Of a stretch of 64,000 nt of DNA, positions 41,653-51,633 are shown piece by piece. Source of the DNA: Eutrigla gurnardus (Eukaryota > Chordata > Actinopteri > Perciformes > Triglidae); NCBI GenBank assembly GCA_963514095.1, contig OY741285.1, positions 16,112,820 through 16,176,819 on the forward strand, given 5' to 3'. Position numbers and translations under genes: made by a program. Below the pieces are notes generated by a model that saw only the letters and a program-made list of their open reading frames with translations, had not been told where the DNA came from and did not search any database. The stretch's first letter is position 1. Each line of letters opens with the position of its first letter.

Positions 41653-42790
41653 CTGCAAACACAGGAGAAATCAATGAGGAGAGAATTCAATAAAAAGATC
41701 AAACTGTGTCCGTCGTCTGTAGTGTTGTCATGAGCTGATGACTCATCCTCTAAAGGAGAAGCCGGTCAGCAGAAACCCACTGAGTCACTCTGGCAGGCAT
41801 TTCTCTTTAGGTTTGTGGGTTGTAGGGTTTTTTCGTTCTCGTTATTGTTGAGTCTCCTTACAGCTTTGTAAAATGCTCCATTAGCATCGTATTAGCCAGA
41901 TACTGGGCAGCTGCTACACCAAGATTCCCTTCAACTAATGTCATCGTAAGCCCGGAGAAATTAATAATCAGGAAGAACTGACATGACATGCCAATTAGGG
42001 CTGCAACAAAAATGTCCTTTCATTAGCGAGTGATCTGTTGACTGCTTTTAAAAAAATAATCAATTAATTATTTCAAATCAGATGTTACTCACACAGTACT
42101 CTACCCCAACAGTACAATATGTCATGAATAAAATATTTAACAATAAAACTATGTCAGTAAGTTTCTGAGAAATGGACCATCACCAATAACCATGAATGCA
42201 TTTCAGAACATTTAAACAATATATAACCAGGAGGCCAGTATATGCAATGTATGGAGAGTGACAGTATGTATCTACACTAACAGGTATTTTAAATAAAACG
42301 TCATAATATATACAATCATAAATTTAAAAAAAGCGAGCAAATCCTCACATTTCATAATCGTGAACTAGATGTGTGGTATATTTTCCTTAAACATAAATAA
42401 ATGATCAATCAGTTGTCAAAAAAGCCATCAGTTGATGACAATCGAAGAATGGGTGTTGACCATCAGTAACAGAGAAACCAGCTTCCACCACGTCTCTTCA
42501 TTAACAAGCACCAGACAATGTTAATCACTTTAAACAACTATTCCTTCATCAAAACAAAGTGTTCCAGCTATGACGCGAGTTTTCTGGTTAAGTGGTTCAC
42601 GCCCCGACTCTGTAAATCATTCAGAAATAACCGTCAGTAATATAAAACAACTTAAAGAGAGAGCACAACACTTACATCTTGAACTAATTCCCTGTTATCT
42701 CAACGTCGTGTCAAAACGGCTAACGTTAGTTTTCTGGCCTGAACCATCCCGTCTAGCTAGCTGAATGCTAATCCCAGCACAGCTACTTAC
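41653..42790 (-). other. snx11: snx11 intron 1
   Basis: Runs from the donor GTAAGT after base 42791 of the non-coding exon to the acceptor TTTGCAG before 41652. It contains a degenerate interspersed repeat at 41995-42430. Near its 5' end are GCTAACGTTAG at 42719-42729 and CTAGCTAGC-type words at about 42751-42770. Confidence 0.7.
41995..42430 (+). mobile_element. Degenerate teleost interspersed repeat (gcaac-taacgat type), copy 5, interrupted
   Basis: Begins GGGCTGCAACAAAAATGTCC, with ATTAGCGAGTGATCTGTTGA and AATCAATTAATTATTTCAAA. The other end words (AAATCCTCACATTTCATAAT, GATCAATCAGTTGTC) reappear about 330 bases later, so the copy seems to be interrupted or badly decayed. Confidence 0.45.
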
Positions 42791-43020
42791 TTTCATGGTG
42801 CGTGTGTCGGCCGCTGTGGTCGCTTCCGGCCCGCTGGGGTCGATGTGATCCTGCTGGTCCTGGTTGACGTTTCTCTTATATTTGAAGCAGTAAATCCTCC
42901 GATAATGAAGCTTGTTTCCCCCCGAACAGCTCCTATCTACCATTTCGCCAGTCACAAGCGGAACCGCCGCTACGTCATTCCGTGATGTGCTGCTTCCGGT
43001 AATGTGCGCGCGGGTGTAAG
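42791..43020 (-). promoter_or_regulatory. snx11: snx11 first exon (non-coding) and core promoter
   Basis: The exon ends at 42791 before a GTAAGT donor. Upstream on the minus strand lie CRE-like TACGTCA at 42971-42977 and an ETS-type CTTCCGG at 42993-42999, in CpG-rich sequence. The exon contains an ATG at 42943-42941 opening a 55-codon upstream frame that closes 1 base before the snx11 start codon in exon 2. Confidence 0.55.
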
Positions 43021-43123
43021 TAAAGTGCGGGAGAGGAGCAGCATTTTTATTATTATTTTGTTTTTTTTACCCAATTCACCAATTATTCACTCGTATCGGT
43101 AGTATTTCCACTGATTTCGCCCC

Positions 43124-43151
43124 AAAATAATAATATAATAATAATAATAAC

Positions 43152-43205
<54 letters not shown>
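43124..43205. repeat. (AAT)n-(ATT)n trinucleotide array
   Basis: An ATA/AAT run to about 43150, a single C, then an ATT run to 43205. The two halves are complementary and could fold back. Confidence 0.95.
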
Positions 43206-43206
<1 letters not shown>

Positions 43207-43980
43207 AATATCCTAACACAAGGACCCCCATACAGCATCATCCTCTGACGGGATCCTCCTGTTGCAATTTAAAAAAAAATTATGTGTACAATAAGATGGC
43301 AAATATCAAACATACAGCTTCTTAATGTATTTGCCTTATTTGTATATTAATAATTATTCAATAATTTAATGTATATTCAATAATAATATTAACAATATAT
43401 ATATATAGACCTATTTATGAATTACATTTAGTGACTTCTGTTTTAAAAATTCTGTCATTTCTGTCTTAATATTCAACAGTAATATTAACAGTCAACATAT
43501 ATATATATATTCTTTTCCTGTTATTCATTCAGCAGTCACTACAGCATGTGTTACACAATTTAATAACAGATGTCTTTCATATTGCATGCAATGCCAAGAA
43601 TCAGGGTGAGGAGGACAGAAAGAGTTCAGATCAGTTCGCCAGACATTCATGAGAAGGCATACTAAGGCAGTGATTGATAACATCTAAAAAAAAAACATAT
43701 AATCAATTTTTTTCCCTCAAAGTTTCCGAGACCTACTTTGAAAAACAATGTCCTAACACATCAGAGGATGGCGTTTGCTCAGGTGATGGAGGTGGAGGAA
43801 ATAACCATTAATGGCAAATCAAAATGATAAGAGGTCAAAATTAAGAGATAATAGGTTATAATGACTTGTTTGATTGTTATTATCTCTGACAGGAGGTAAT
43901 TATATCAGTTGTGTGTGCATCTCTGTCGGCCCACAAAATAATAACTTTGACTTAGTATCTAAAAGAAAAAGACACTTCAT

Positions 43981-44030
43981 TCAAAAATAATGACTTAGTG
44001 TCGTTCTGAGAAACTAAGTCATTATTTTGA
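43981..44030. repeat. Hairpin inverted repeat
   Basis: Arms 43981-43999 and 44013-44030 (core AAAATAATGACTTAGT and its complement) pair with a single bulge around a 13-base loop. A related word, ATAATAACTTTGACTTAGTA, lies about 40 bases upstream. It may be a relic of a foldback transposon. Confidence 0.7.
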
Positions 44031-44200
44031 GAACATTTCTCTTTTTTCTGACAGTGGCGGAAATGGGCTTCCGTAGATTCTTGTGACACAAACCTTCCCC
44101 CAGTCTGATCAATAAGTACTCTGTTTACTGTATTGATCGACTGGATGAACTGGCCCTTCCGTGGATCCAGTCCGCCGCTTGTTCGCACTCTGCAGCCGCT

Positions 44201-44460
44201 GATCTATAGAACGCATGCGCGCATGCTGCCGGCCACGGTGACGTAGATGAGTAAATCCATACGCTTTAAACTCTGTGACGCTGCGCGGTCCTCGAGCCTC
44301 CTTCTGCTCGTGCCAGACGAAGGGGCGGAAACGATCCATCCGACTGTAGTCCAGACGAACAGCGACGTTATCACAATATTAGCACGAGTCAAACACTGAC
44401 GTGTTGTTTTTCACATCGTTTCGGGTGGAAGTTTAAAAATAATAAAAGTGTGAGTCATCG
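44201..44460 (+). promoter_or_regulatory. cbx1: cbx1 promoter and non-coding exon 1
   Basis: A palindromic GCATGCGCGCATGC at about 44213-44226 matches NRF1-type sites, and GTGACGTAG at about 44238 is CRE-like. A donor CG/GTGAGT after 44460 ends the likely 5'UTR exon. GCTAGC/GTTA words sit just inside intron 1 (about 44548-44590). Confidence 0.5.
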
Positions 44461-45120
44461 GTGAGTTTGATTTGTATTGTATTTGTGTTGTTGTGATCTC
44501 TCCTTCCTCCGAACGTGTCGTTTCGCTGGGATTGTGTGCACGTCAGTCAGTCAGCTAGCGGTTAATGTGCATGTTTTGATTGGGAAGCTAGCTAATAAGA
44601 CACGTTTCACGCTGTGCATCAATGAGCATAGTCGGCAGACATCCCATAATATGTGACATTAGTTGCCAACACAAAAGCAATATGGAGGAGACGAGCTGCC
44701 AACTGTGTCTCCCTCCGACGCGTTTTGTCGTGCGGGTTTTTCTCCTCTACGCTCGCTTCACGTTAGCAACAGCGTTTCTAACGCCTCCCGTTCATTTAAA
44801 GTGTTTTACTGTGAACCGGCAGCTCTGCGTGCGCGTTCACCCGTCCATAGTGCCAAGTAGCCGCCAGGTGTTGCGAAGCTCTCGTGCACTGTTGTTGTTG
44901 AATATGCCACTTGTAGGCACGTTCACGCGTCACGTCCAGTCGTACATGTTGGCAGTGACGTCATGCACTTGGTCAGGTAGCTGTTTGTCGTTTACATAGT
45001 AACAGTAACGTAACTTTTTTTTTTTAGCGTTACTTTACAAAGTAAGAGTATATTTATTGCATACAAAACACGTGCAGCTCTGAAGGTCATTGTGATATTT
45101 TTTTTAAACAAATCATACAG

Positions 45121-45362
45121 TCAATTGTACTGAAGAGGATTAGGGCCACATGTGAATTTTTTTAGTTCTGATTTTAAAATCAGAATTCTGAGAATAAAGT
45201 CAGAATCTCAGAATTCTGAGATTAAAGTCAGAATTCTGAGAATAAAATCAGAATTCTGACTTTAATCTCAGAATTCTGACTTTAATCTCAGAATTCTGAC
45301 TTTAAAGTCAGAACTCAAAAACAAAATTCACATGTGGCCCTAATCCTCTTCCGTACAATTGA
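45121..45362. mobile_element. 242-bp foldback / MITE-like element
   Basis: The first 36 bases (TCAATTGTACTGAAGAGGAT onward) are the reverse complement of the last 36 with a single mismatch. Between them lies a tandem array of CAGAATTCTGAG / ATTAAAGT words that is itself largely palindromic around GAATTC. The whole could fold into one long hairpin. No coding capacity. No clear target-site duplication was found. Confidence 0.8.
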
Positions 45363-45479
45363 TTGAGAAAACAATCAGCATTTGAATCCATAATTATGAT
45401 GATAATTAGTTTATAGTTACAACTGAGCTGCTTCAACATTATTTCATAATCTAATGATAGATGATATATAATAGTAAAC

Positions 45480-45605
45480 AGTCACACAGGACTGTTTCCT
45501 GCATTGAATACTTTCTTCCTGATTATACGTGTTTTTACTTTTACTTGTAACAGTAATATTTTATAGTGTTGTATTAGTAAGAATCAGAATACTCCGTCCA
45601 CCAAC
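45480..45605 (-). mobile_element. Fragment of AGTAAAAGT-type teleost repeat
   Basis: TTTTTACTTTTACTTGTAAC, AGTAATATTTTATAGTGTTG and TATTAGTAAGAATCAGAATA follow the order of a very common fish repeat, here decayed. Confidence 0.5.
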
Positions 45606-46074
45606 CATGTAAGGTACACACGATTCTTTTTAAAGAGTAAATCCACGACTAGTACAAAATCAACATATGTATCATGTTTATATATGTATATATATATATA
45701 TATATCAGAAAATGTAACACAGATTTCGGGTGGTGTACTTGCCTCACACTCTCAGCCTTGTATCGTCTCAATAAATCCCATTCATTCTCCAATGTTGTTG
45801 TTCTCTCCTCTCCACCACGTTGATTCCCGCCTGCCCGATCTCGCCGATGACCAGGAACCTGCTGGTTCCAGGTCCACCCGATGAGCATGAGCCTGACTGC
45901 AGAACCCCCTAACGATGTCCCCGCTGTCACAGAAGGTTTAACACATCATTCTTTTCCAACCATAAATGTCTCTCTGTCACTTCTGTTGTTAACGGTTCTG
46001 AGTTTCAAGGCTCAGCAGGGGCCGGCATCGATGACCATCTGCTCTGTTCCAACCCGTCAGAGTCAGAGAGCAAA

Positions 46075-48501
46075 ATGACCACAGTGGAGAAGAAGGACAA
46101 GAAGCCGGACGACGTGGCGGCAGAGGAGGAGGAGGAGGAGGAAGAATATGTGGTGGAAAGGGTCCTGAATCGGCGGGTGGTGAAAGGGAGAGTGGAGTAT
46201 CTTCTCAAGTGGAAAGGCTTCTCAGAGTGAGTGCTACCTTTTCCTGCCATCTTCCCATTCATATAGCCTTCTAAATCGGAGATTGCATCAAAATGATAAC
46301 CGAGAGAAGAATCAGATGCTGGCATATTTAACGAGTGACAAAGTTATTAATTAAATGCTGTGTTTTGATGCACTTTTATCTGCAGGGAAGATAACACGTG
46401 GGAGCCAGAAGACAACCTGGACTGTCCAGATCTGATTGCAGAGTTCCTGCAGTCCCAGAAATCGGCCCACGACGGGAAGAGGAAGGCGGTCGGAGAAGGG
46501 GAAGGAGACGAGAGTAGAACGAAGAAGAAAAAAGATGACGTAAGTTCCAATTCTTTCTTCGTGTTTTTTGTCTGTAAATGTTGGAGGAAGGGCCAACCTC
46601 AGAGAAGTAGACTCAGGTTAAAACACCACAAAGACTACAGCCAACGGCCAGCTGACCGCCGCCATGCACGTATGTTTCACACCTGCATGAGGACTGCAGT
46701 AGACTAGTAGTCTACAACAAACACAGTCTAATATTCTGACACCAACTGTGAATCACATTAAATAGTCCCACCGCTAATAATATTTGTAAAATGTCTAATA
46801 TGTAATAATAAGATGTCTAATAAAAAAACAAATTCCAACTGGCACTGTTGAGCTGTTTTCTTTGCTTTTGCTCTGGTGTCGTTCCTTTTCATCTTCTGCA
46901 CGTTGGTGTTGTGGGGCAGAGCAGTTTAAAACAGGCGGTAAAACAGGCAGCAGCCACAGTGAGCTGGTTAGATGGCAGAGCGGCGAGGCAGCAGGTGTTT
47001 CCCCAGGTAATGTCTTCACAACAAACACCCACATTTGGCTTTCGTATTACTTGCACAGGTTTGACGGGGGATCATTTGTGTTTGTTCAAGTCAATGCAAT
47101 AGTTCATAAAATAGTGAATACTGTATTCACCATATCTTTGCAAGCCACACGTTGGCTGCTTTACCACAGCAGAATGAACCCAAAATAAACAATTTTGCTG
47201 TGAATTAATTGCAATAACCAAATAAAAAGGATGCTGAAATAACAACATTATGATCTTGGTCTGGTGTGTTCTCAAGAGGACAAGCTGATAACTTTTAAAA
47301 TGCTTCTTTTCTGAATGGAGTTTGGTCTAGGCCGTCCAATAGTGTAGCTGCTCAATCAACATTCAAAATAAAGTCATCCAGGCATAAATATGGCAGTGAT
47401 GTTTTAGTTTAAACCATGGCCTCGCTATGGTTTTACACAAACATTAAGTTTCCCATTTTTAAATATGAGGAACTCATGAAAGTTGGCTTTACACACCGTA
47501 AGGAACTTTGTGTTGTTGAAAACCACATCGCAGGCTCATGATGAAGCAGAGGGAGCAGATTTTCCAACCATGCGTGTAAATGTCAACAGCAACTTTAGTT
47601 TTGGGGTCAATTCCAGGCGTCACCCTCCGTCCTCCGCATGCAGGACGCCGTCCCCATAATGGTTGGACGTCACTGTGACTGGTGAACTTTCTGCTTAGGG
47701 TCCAGATGTGGAGTCCACGTACCATTCACTGCAATAAAGATATGGCTAAAATTTGTCAAAAAAGTGTCAGCAAAAGACAACAATTTTTGACTTTACATTA
47801 TTGTACAAATGTATTGAGAACTGGAACCAGCTTCTTAAATGTGAGGATTTGATGCTTTTCTTGGTGGGAAGTGATAGAAAACTGAATATCTTTGTGGTTT
47901 TGGACCGTTAGTTGGACAAAGCAAGACATTTGAAAACGTCCCCGTTGTAGAGATTATAACAGGAAAACAACTGTCAGTTGCAGCCCGACACATATGTAGA
48001 CATTAAGCTCAATCCAACATTTGTTTTTACCACAGTTTCCATAAAAGCCTCATGTTTTTGTGGTATCCTGTTGGTCTCGAGTTGTTTTTTTAAACGTCAG
48101 ATAGAAACCGTGACACACTGTTTGCAGCTGGTATTTATGCTGAAATGTTGTTTTATTTGATCCTCAGACAGAGAAGCTCCGGGGCTTTGCTCGAGGGCTG
48201 GACCCAGAACGGATTATTGGTGCTACAGATTCCACAGGAGAACTCATGTTCCTCATGAAATGGTTTGTATGCAGCGGCGTTACGGCCGGGCAGCTGTTGA
48301 TCGAGTGTCATGAAATCCCTTGAAGCTCCGTTTAAATATTTGTTTTGTGCTGTTTGCAGGAAGAACTCGGACGAAGCCGACCTGGTGCCGGCGAAAGAGG
48401 CCAACGTGAAGTGTCCGCAGGTGGTCATCTCCTTCTATGAAGAGAGACTGACCTGGCACTCGTATCCCACCGAAGACGAGAAAAAAGAGGAGAAAAACTA
48501 A
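46075..48501 (+). CDS. cbx1: Heterochromatin protein 1 beta (CBX1)
   Basis: Nuclear reader of methylated histone H3 lysine 9 that dimerises and recruits silencing partners (family knowledge). Coding exons 46075-46226, 46386-46539, 48168-48262 and 48360-48501 keep phase and give 180 residues (human 185). An acidic run precedes the chromodomain (about residues 24-75; EEYVVERVLNRRVVKGRV, KWKGFSEEDNTWEPEDN), with the Tyr, Trp and Phe of the aromatic cage present. A Lys/Glu-rich hinge follows (GKRKAVGEGEG, TKKKKDD). The chromoshadow domain covers about 103-175 (RGFARGLDPERIIGATDS, VVISFYEERLTWHSYP). CBX1 rather than CBX3/CBX5 is supported by KNSDEADLVPAKEANVK and by the nfe2l1/snx11 neighbours. 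The start ATG overlaps the stop of a 15-codon upstream frame (ATGA). A poly(A) signal AATAAA is at 49011-49016. Confidence 0.96.
46540..48167 (+). other. cbx1: cbx1 hinge-to-shadow intron
   Basis: About 1.6 kb between the hinge and the chromoshadow exons, with one interspersed repeat fragment (47815-47990). No other feature supported. Confidence 0.85.
47815..47990 (-). mobile_element. Degenerate teleost interspersed repeat (gcaac-taacgat type), copy 6
   Basis: GGAACCAGCTTCTTAAATGT, GAGGATTTGATGCTTTTCTT, AACTGAATATCTTTGTGGTT and GGACAAAGCAAGACATTTGA closely match the family's central part; TCAGTTGCAGCCCGAC is its end. Confidence 0.7.
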
Positions 48502-49040
48502 CGCTGGGGCGAAGGGGGAGAAAGAAACTGTAGTTTGGAACTTCATCGTACTTTTGAGAGGGGGTTTTTGGAGGGGAGGGGGGACGGCAGACGAGCAAGA
48601 CACCATTGGACTCATTCGTCTTGTATCATTTGATTCTACTTTCATCCGGAGATAATTGACTGTATATATGCTTCAGGTTTTAGCTCGACGAAACCCAAGT
48701 GAAATGTAAAAATGCAGTGTTAACTGTTAGCGTCGACTCGAGTTCGGAAGAAAACGTTTCTGGGCCACTTCAGTATTGGTCCAAGAGCTCGGCCATCTTG
48801 CTACGGCTTTGTATCAGTGAGGTGCTGTTTTTATTTCATTAGTGTGCCTTTTTTTGTACTTGGTTTATTTGGTGTTGAAGACAAAACTGTGTCCATCTTA
48901 ACTGTGTCCCTCGGACGTGATCGCTGTTCATGGCTACCAACCTTTTCACTCGGTCATGGGTAATCTCTGTAGTGTTTTTCATTGTCACGTCTTGCTTGTC
49001 GGTTTTGGAGAATAAACCAGTTTTTGTTACTTTGCTGTCT
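48502..49040 (+). other. cbx1: cbx1 3'UTR
   Basis: Follows the TAA at 48499-48501 and ends after an AATAAA at 49011-49016; a short poly-purine GGGG stretch lies near 48560-48585. Confidence 0.7.
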
Positions 49041-49079
49041 CAACTGGTGCCACTTTTAATAGAACAGGTTTATCAGCCT

Positions 49080-49300
49080 ATTAACAGGTCTGCAGCTAAT
49101 TGTTTTCATCAGCAACTAATTAATTAATCTGTAAAAAAAAATTAAAAAAAAATTTCTCACTATATTCAACTTCCTCTAATGCAAAACTAAGAAAATAATC
49201 TAATTCTCACATTTAAACCTGCAGTTATCCAATTTTGGACAATTCTTTTGTCAAAGACAATCATCACAATACTTAACGATTGACTGCTCGATCAATCTGC
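49080..49300 (+). mobile_element. Degenerate teleost interspersed repeat (gcaac-taacgat type), copy 7
   Basis: GCAACTAATTAATTAATCTG and AATTCTCACATTTAAACCTG, with GACTGCTCGATCAATCTGCT at the end. It lies between the cbx1 and nfe2l1 3' ends. Confidence 0.5.
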
Positions 49301-49489
49301 TCCATCACTTAGTTTCCGGTTGTTCACGGTCCCAAACGCAGGTTTTCTGAGTTATCAAAATCATTTTCTTCTGAATTAAAACAACAGATCGCCTCAAAAT
49401 CTGTCTCGATAACTTCAGAAACCTGCGTTTTCGGGCCCCGTTGTTCAGTATAAATTACACCATTCATGACAACTAGAACACAAGAGTCA

Positions 49490-51633
49490 CGGGTGAAAAT
49501 AAAAACACTTTATTAATCAATAAAAACAATTCTTGATTGCCGGCAAATATCTCAAAACAGAGGGAACTACATCCAAACTGAAAGCAGAGGGTGAGACTGT
49601 CATGGAGACATTTGACAAACATGACGAAACACAAACATGAAAATATCTACAAAACAAAGACAGACGAAAAAAAGTGCACTAAGTAGTCGCAGTACTAAAT
49701 AGTTGGGTGACACTGAATTCAATGATAACCATGAGTTTCATGCCTGAAGATCACATTTAATGAGGACATTTCTTCTTTCAAAAACAAATAGAATTTTTTT
49801 TTGGACATCATCTTACTGTTGTGAGTTCTGCTCTGCTCTTATATTCTAGCCTAACCACTATTTCGGCTGCGACGACAGACCAGTTTTTTTCCTTTTTTAA
49901 AAAGAGGCCGGTGTAACGTGTACTGACAGAACGTCATTCAAACAGACAAGTAATAGCACTTCTACTTTGAGAACATTTTCCCCTTCGGGTTCTCAAAACA
50001 TTTAAAGTGAGAGATGATGAGATTGTGGAGAAAAAGAAGAAGAAAAAAAGGCATTTAAATCAAAGTGGCCACAGCCCGCACCGTCATTTCATAAACCTGT
50101 AACCTCATGTAACACAACTTGGCTCACTTTGTTATCAACACAAAAAAACCCACACATAGGACTCATAATATTTAAGCCAACACCTCGGCTTTACAGCAGT
50201 TAAAAAAAATCGCCTCAAGTGGCTTTCAGTTGGCAAATAAGTTAATTAAAAAGGGATGTCGCTACGCCACAGCGACGATACAGCCTGTTTTAAAATTAGT
50301 GCTTAAAAACGAGGCGTCTGAGAGGAAAGAAAAAGAAAACGCCAAACGATGCATAACTGATGTGCGACAGCCTGGAGTCGTGGAACTCATCCTCTCTGGC
50401 GCTCCGGGCCCATCGCAGTACCTTCAATTCCTCTCATGATTACAGGCCCTGCATGACGTTTTAAAAACAAAACAAAACAAATCAACAAAACGAGTGTCGA
50501 CTTTTACATAAAGCTGATGTGGCCAGACCTATAAACCTTGCTTATACTACAGATTATGAACAGTTAATAAGAGCCTTCCTAAACGCAGCTCCCGTATTTA
50601 AACCTGCAGCGAAGGAAATAGCGACAGACACGGCAAAATGCATATAGCCAAGCCTTTTAAAGACAAATTACAGTGCTATGTATAATTTATAAGGAAGTTG
50701 ATACATTTTGCAATGCAGTGTGTCTCCTCCCTAAGACATCCATCTGCTCCTCTTGCAGGGCTTCACCTCCGGGCCTCTTTTAGCAGTGGCCGGCCCAGGA
50801 ACACTCAGCCTCTGACTCTTTCACGTCCTCCATCCACACATCAAACCCAATCTCTTCAGGGCCCCTCTGAACGCTAAACTGCCCGACGACTGACCCAAAA
50901 ACCCGGGATTTGCGACACACAAGCCGGCAGAATTGGGAGTTCAGTGTTTCGAGCGTTTTAAGGTGTATTCAGATCACGTGCACCATACAACCATTGGTTA
51001 GTATAGGTGTTAATGGCATCCTAAAATTATGGACTTCCTGTAGCCTTTGGTATCTAAACTCTCACAACCATAGATGCTGTTCCTTGCCTGAAGGTTTGCA
51101 ACTTAAAAAGCCTCAGTGACAAAAAAAATCACTTAAAGTCTCCAGGGCGGGATATGATCTGTCCTTTAAAACCGTCGGTGCATAGGTGTTCCAACCATCC
51201 TCGTCGACAGTGTTCTTTTACTCCCACTTTTTCTCCATACTAGTCCCTCGTTAAAACCCTACAAATCCTCTCCATCGTCAGCGGTTTCGGTGCAAAAGGA
51301 TCAAGAGCAGCTAACGTTTTTCTAATAGCTCATTTCATGTCCTTTTAACGTCCCTCGTCTCCTTGCTCATTGTTTTCCCCCCGTCTACATAATGAAATAT
51401 CAGTACTCAAACGAAGAGCTACTTCTGCTTCAAAAGTCGTTTCCAGGGAAAAAAAATGCAGGAACAGAATGAAAGGGGAGACACTAACGCAGGAAGAGCA
51501 GTCAACAATGCCATTTTTCTACTCACCAGAATCTTCTTAAAGGAAAAGGGACATCTCTCTTGCATCTGCAGAAATCTTTCTTATTGATTTAGCAAAGTGA
51601 TAGAATAAACAGCAGTTTGCCCCCCCTCCCCCC
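49490..51633 (-). other. nfe2l1: nfe2l1 3'UTR (about 2.1 kb)
   Basis: The minus-strand AATAAA is at 49514-49509. The region between it and the stop at 51634 has no competing gene and faces the cbx1 3' end about 450 bases away. Short open frames in it resemble nothing known. Confidence 0.6.

Larger units (their letters stand above)
43021..44200. other. snx11-cbx1 divergent intergenic region
   Basis: Contains an AAT/ATT trinucleotide array (43124-43205), AT-rich DNA and an 18-19-bp-arm hairpin (43981-44030). No gene seen. Confidence 0.6.
44461..46009 (+). other. cbx1: cbx1 intron 1
   Basis: Holds a foldback element (45121-45362), a teleost repeat fragment (about 45480-45605) and a short AT run at about 45681-45705. 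The acceptor is one of two nearby AGs, about 46008 or 46015. Confidence 0.6.
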
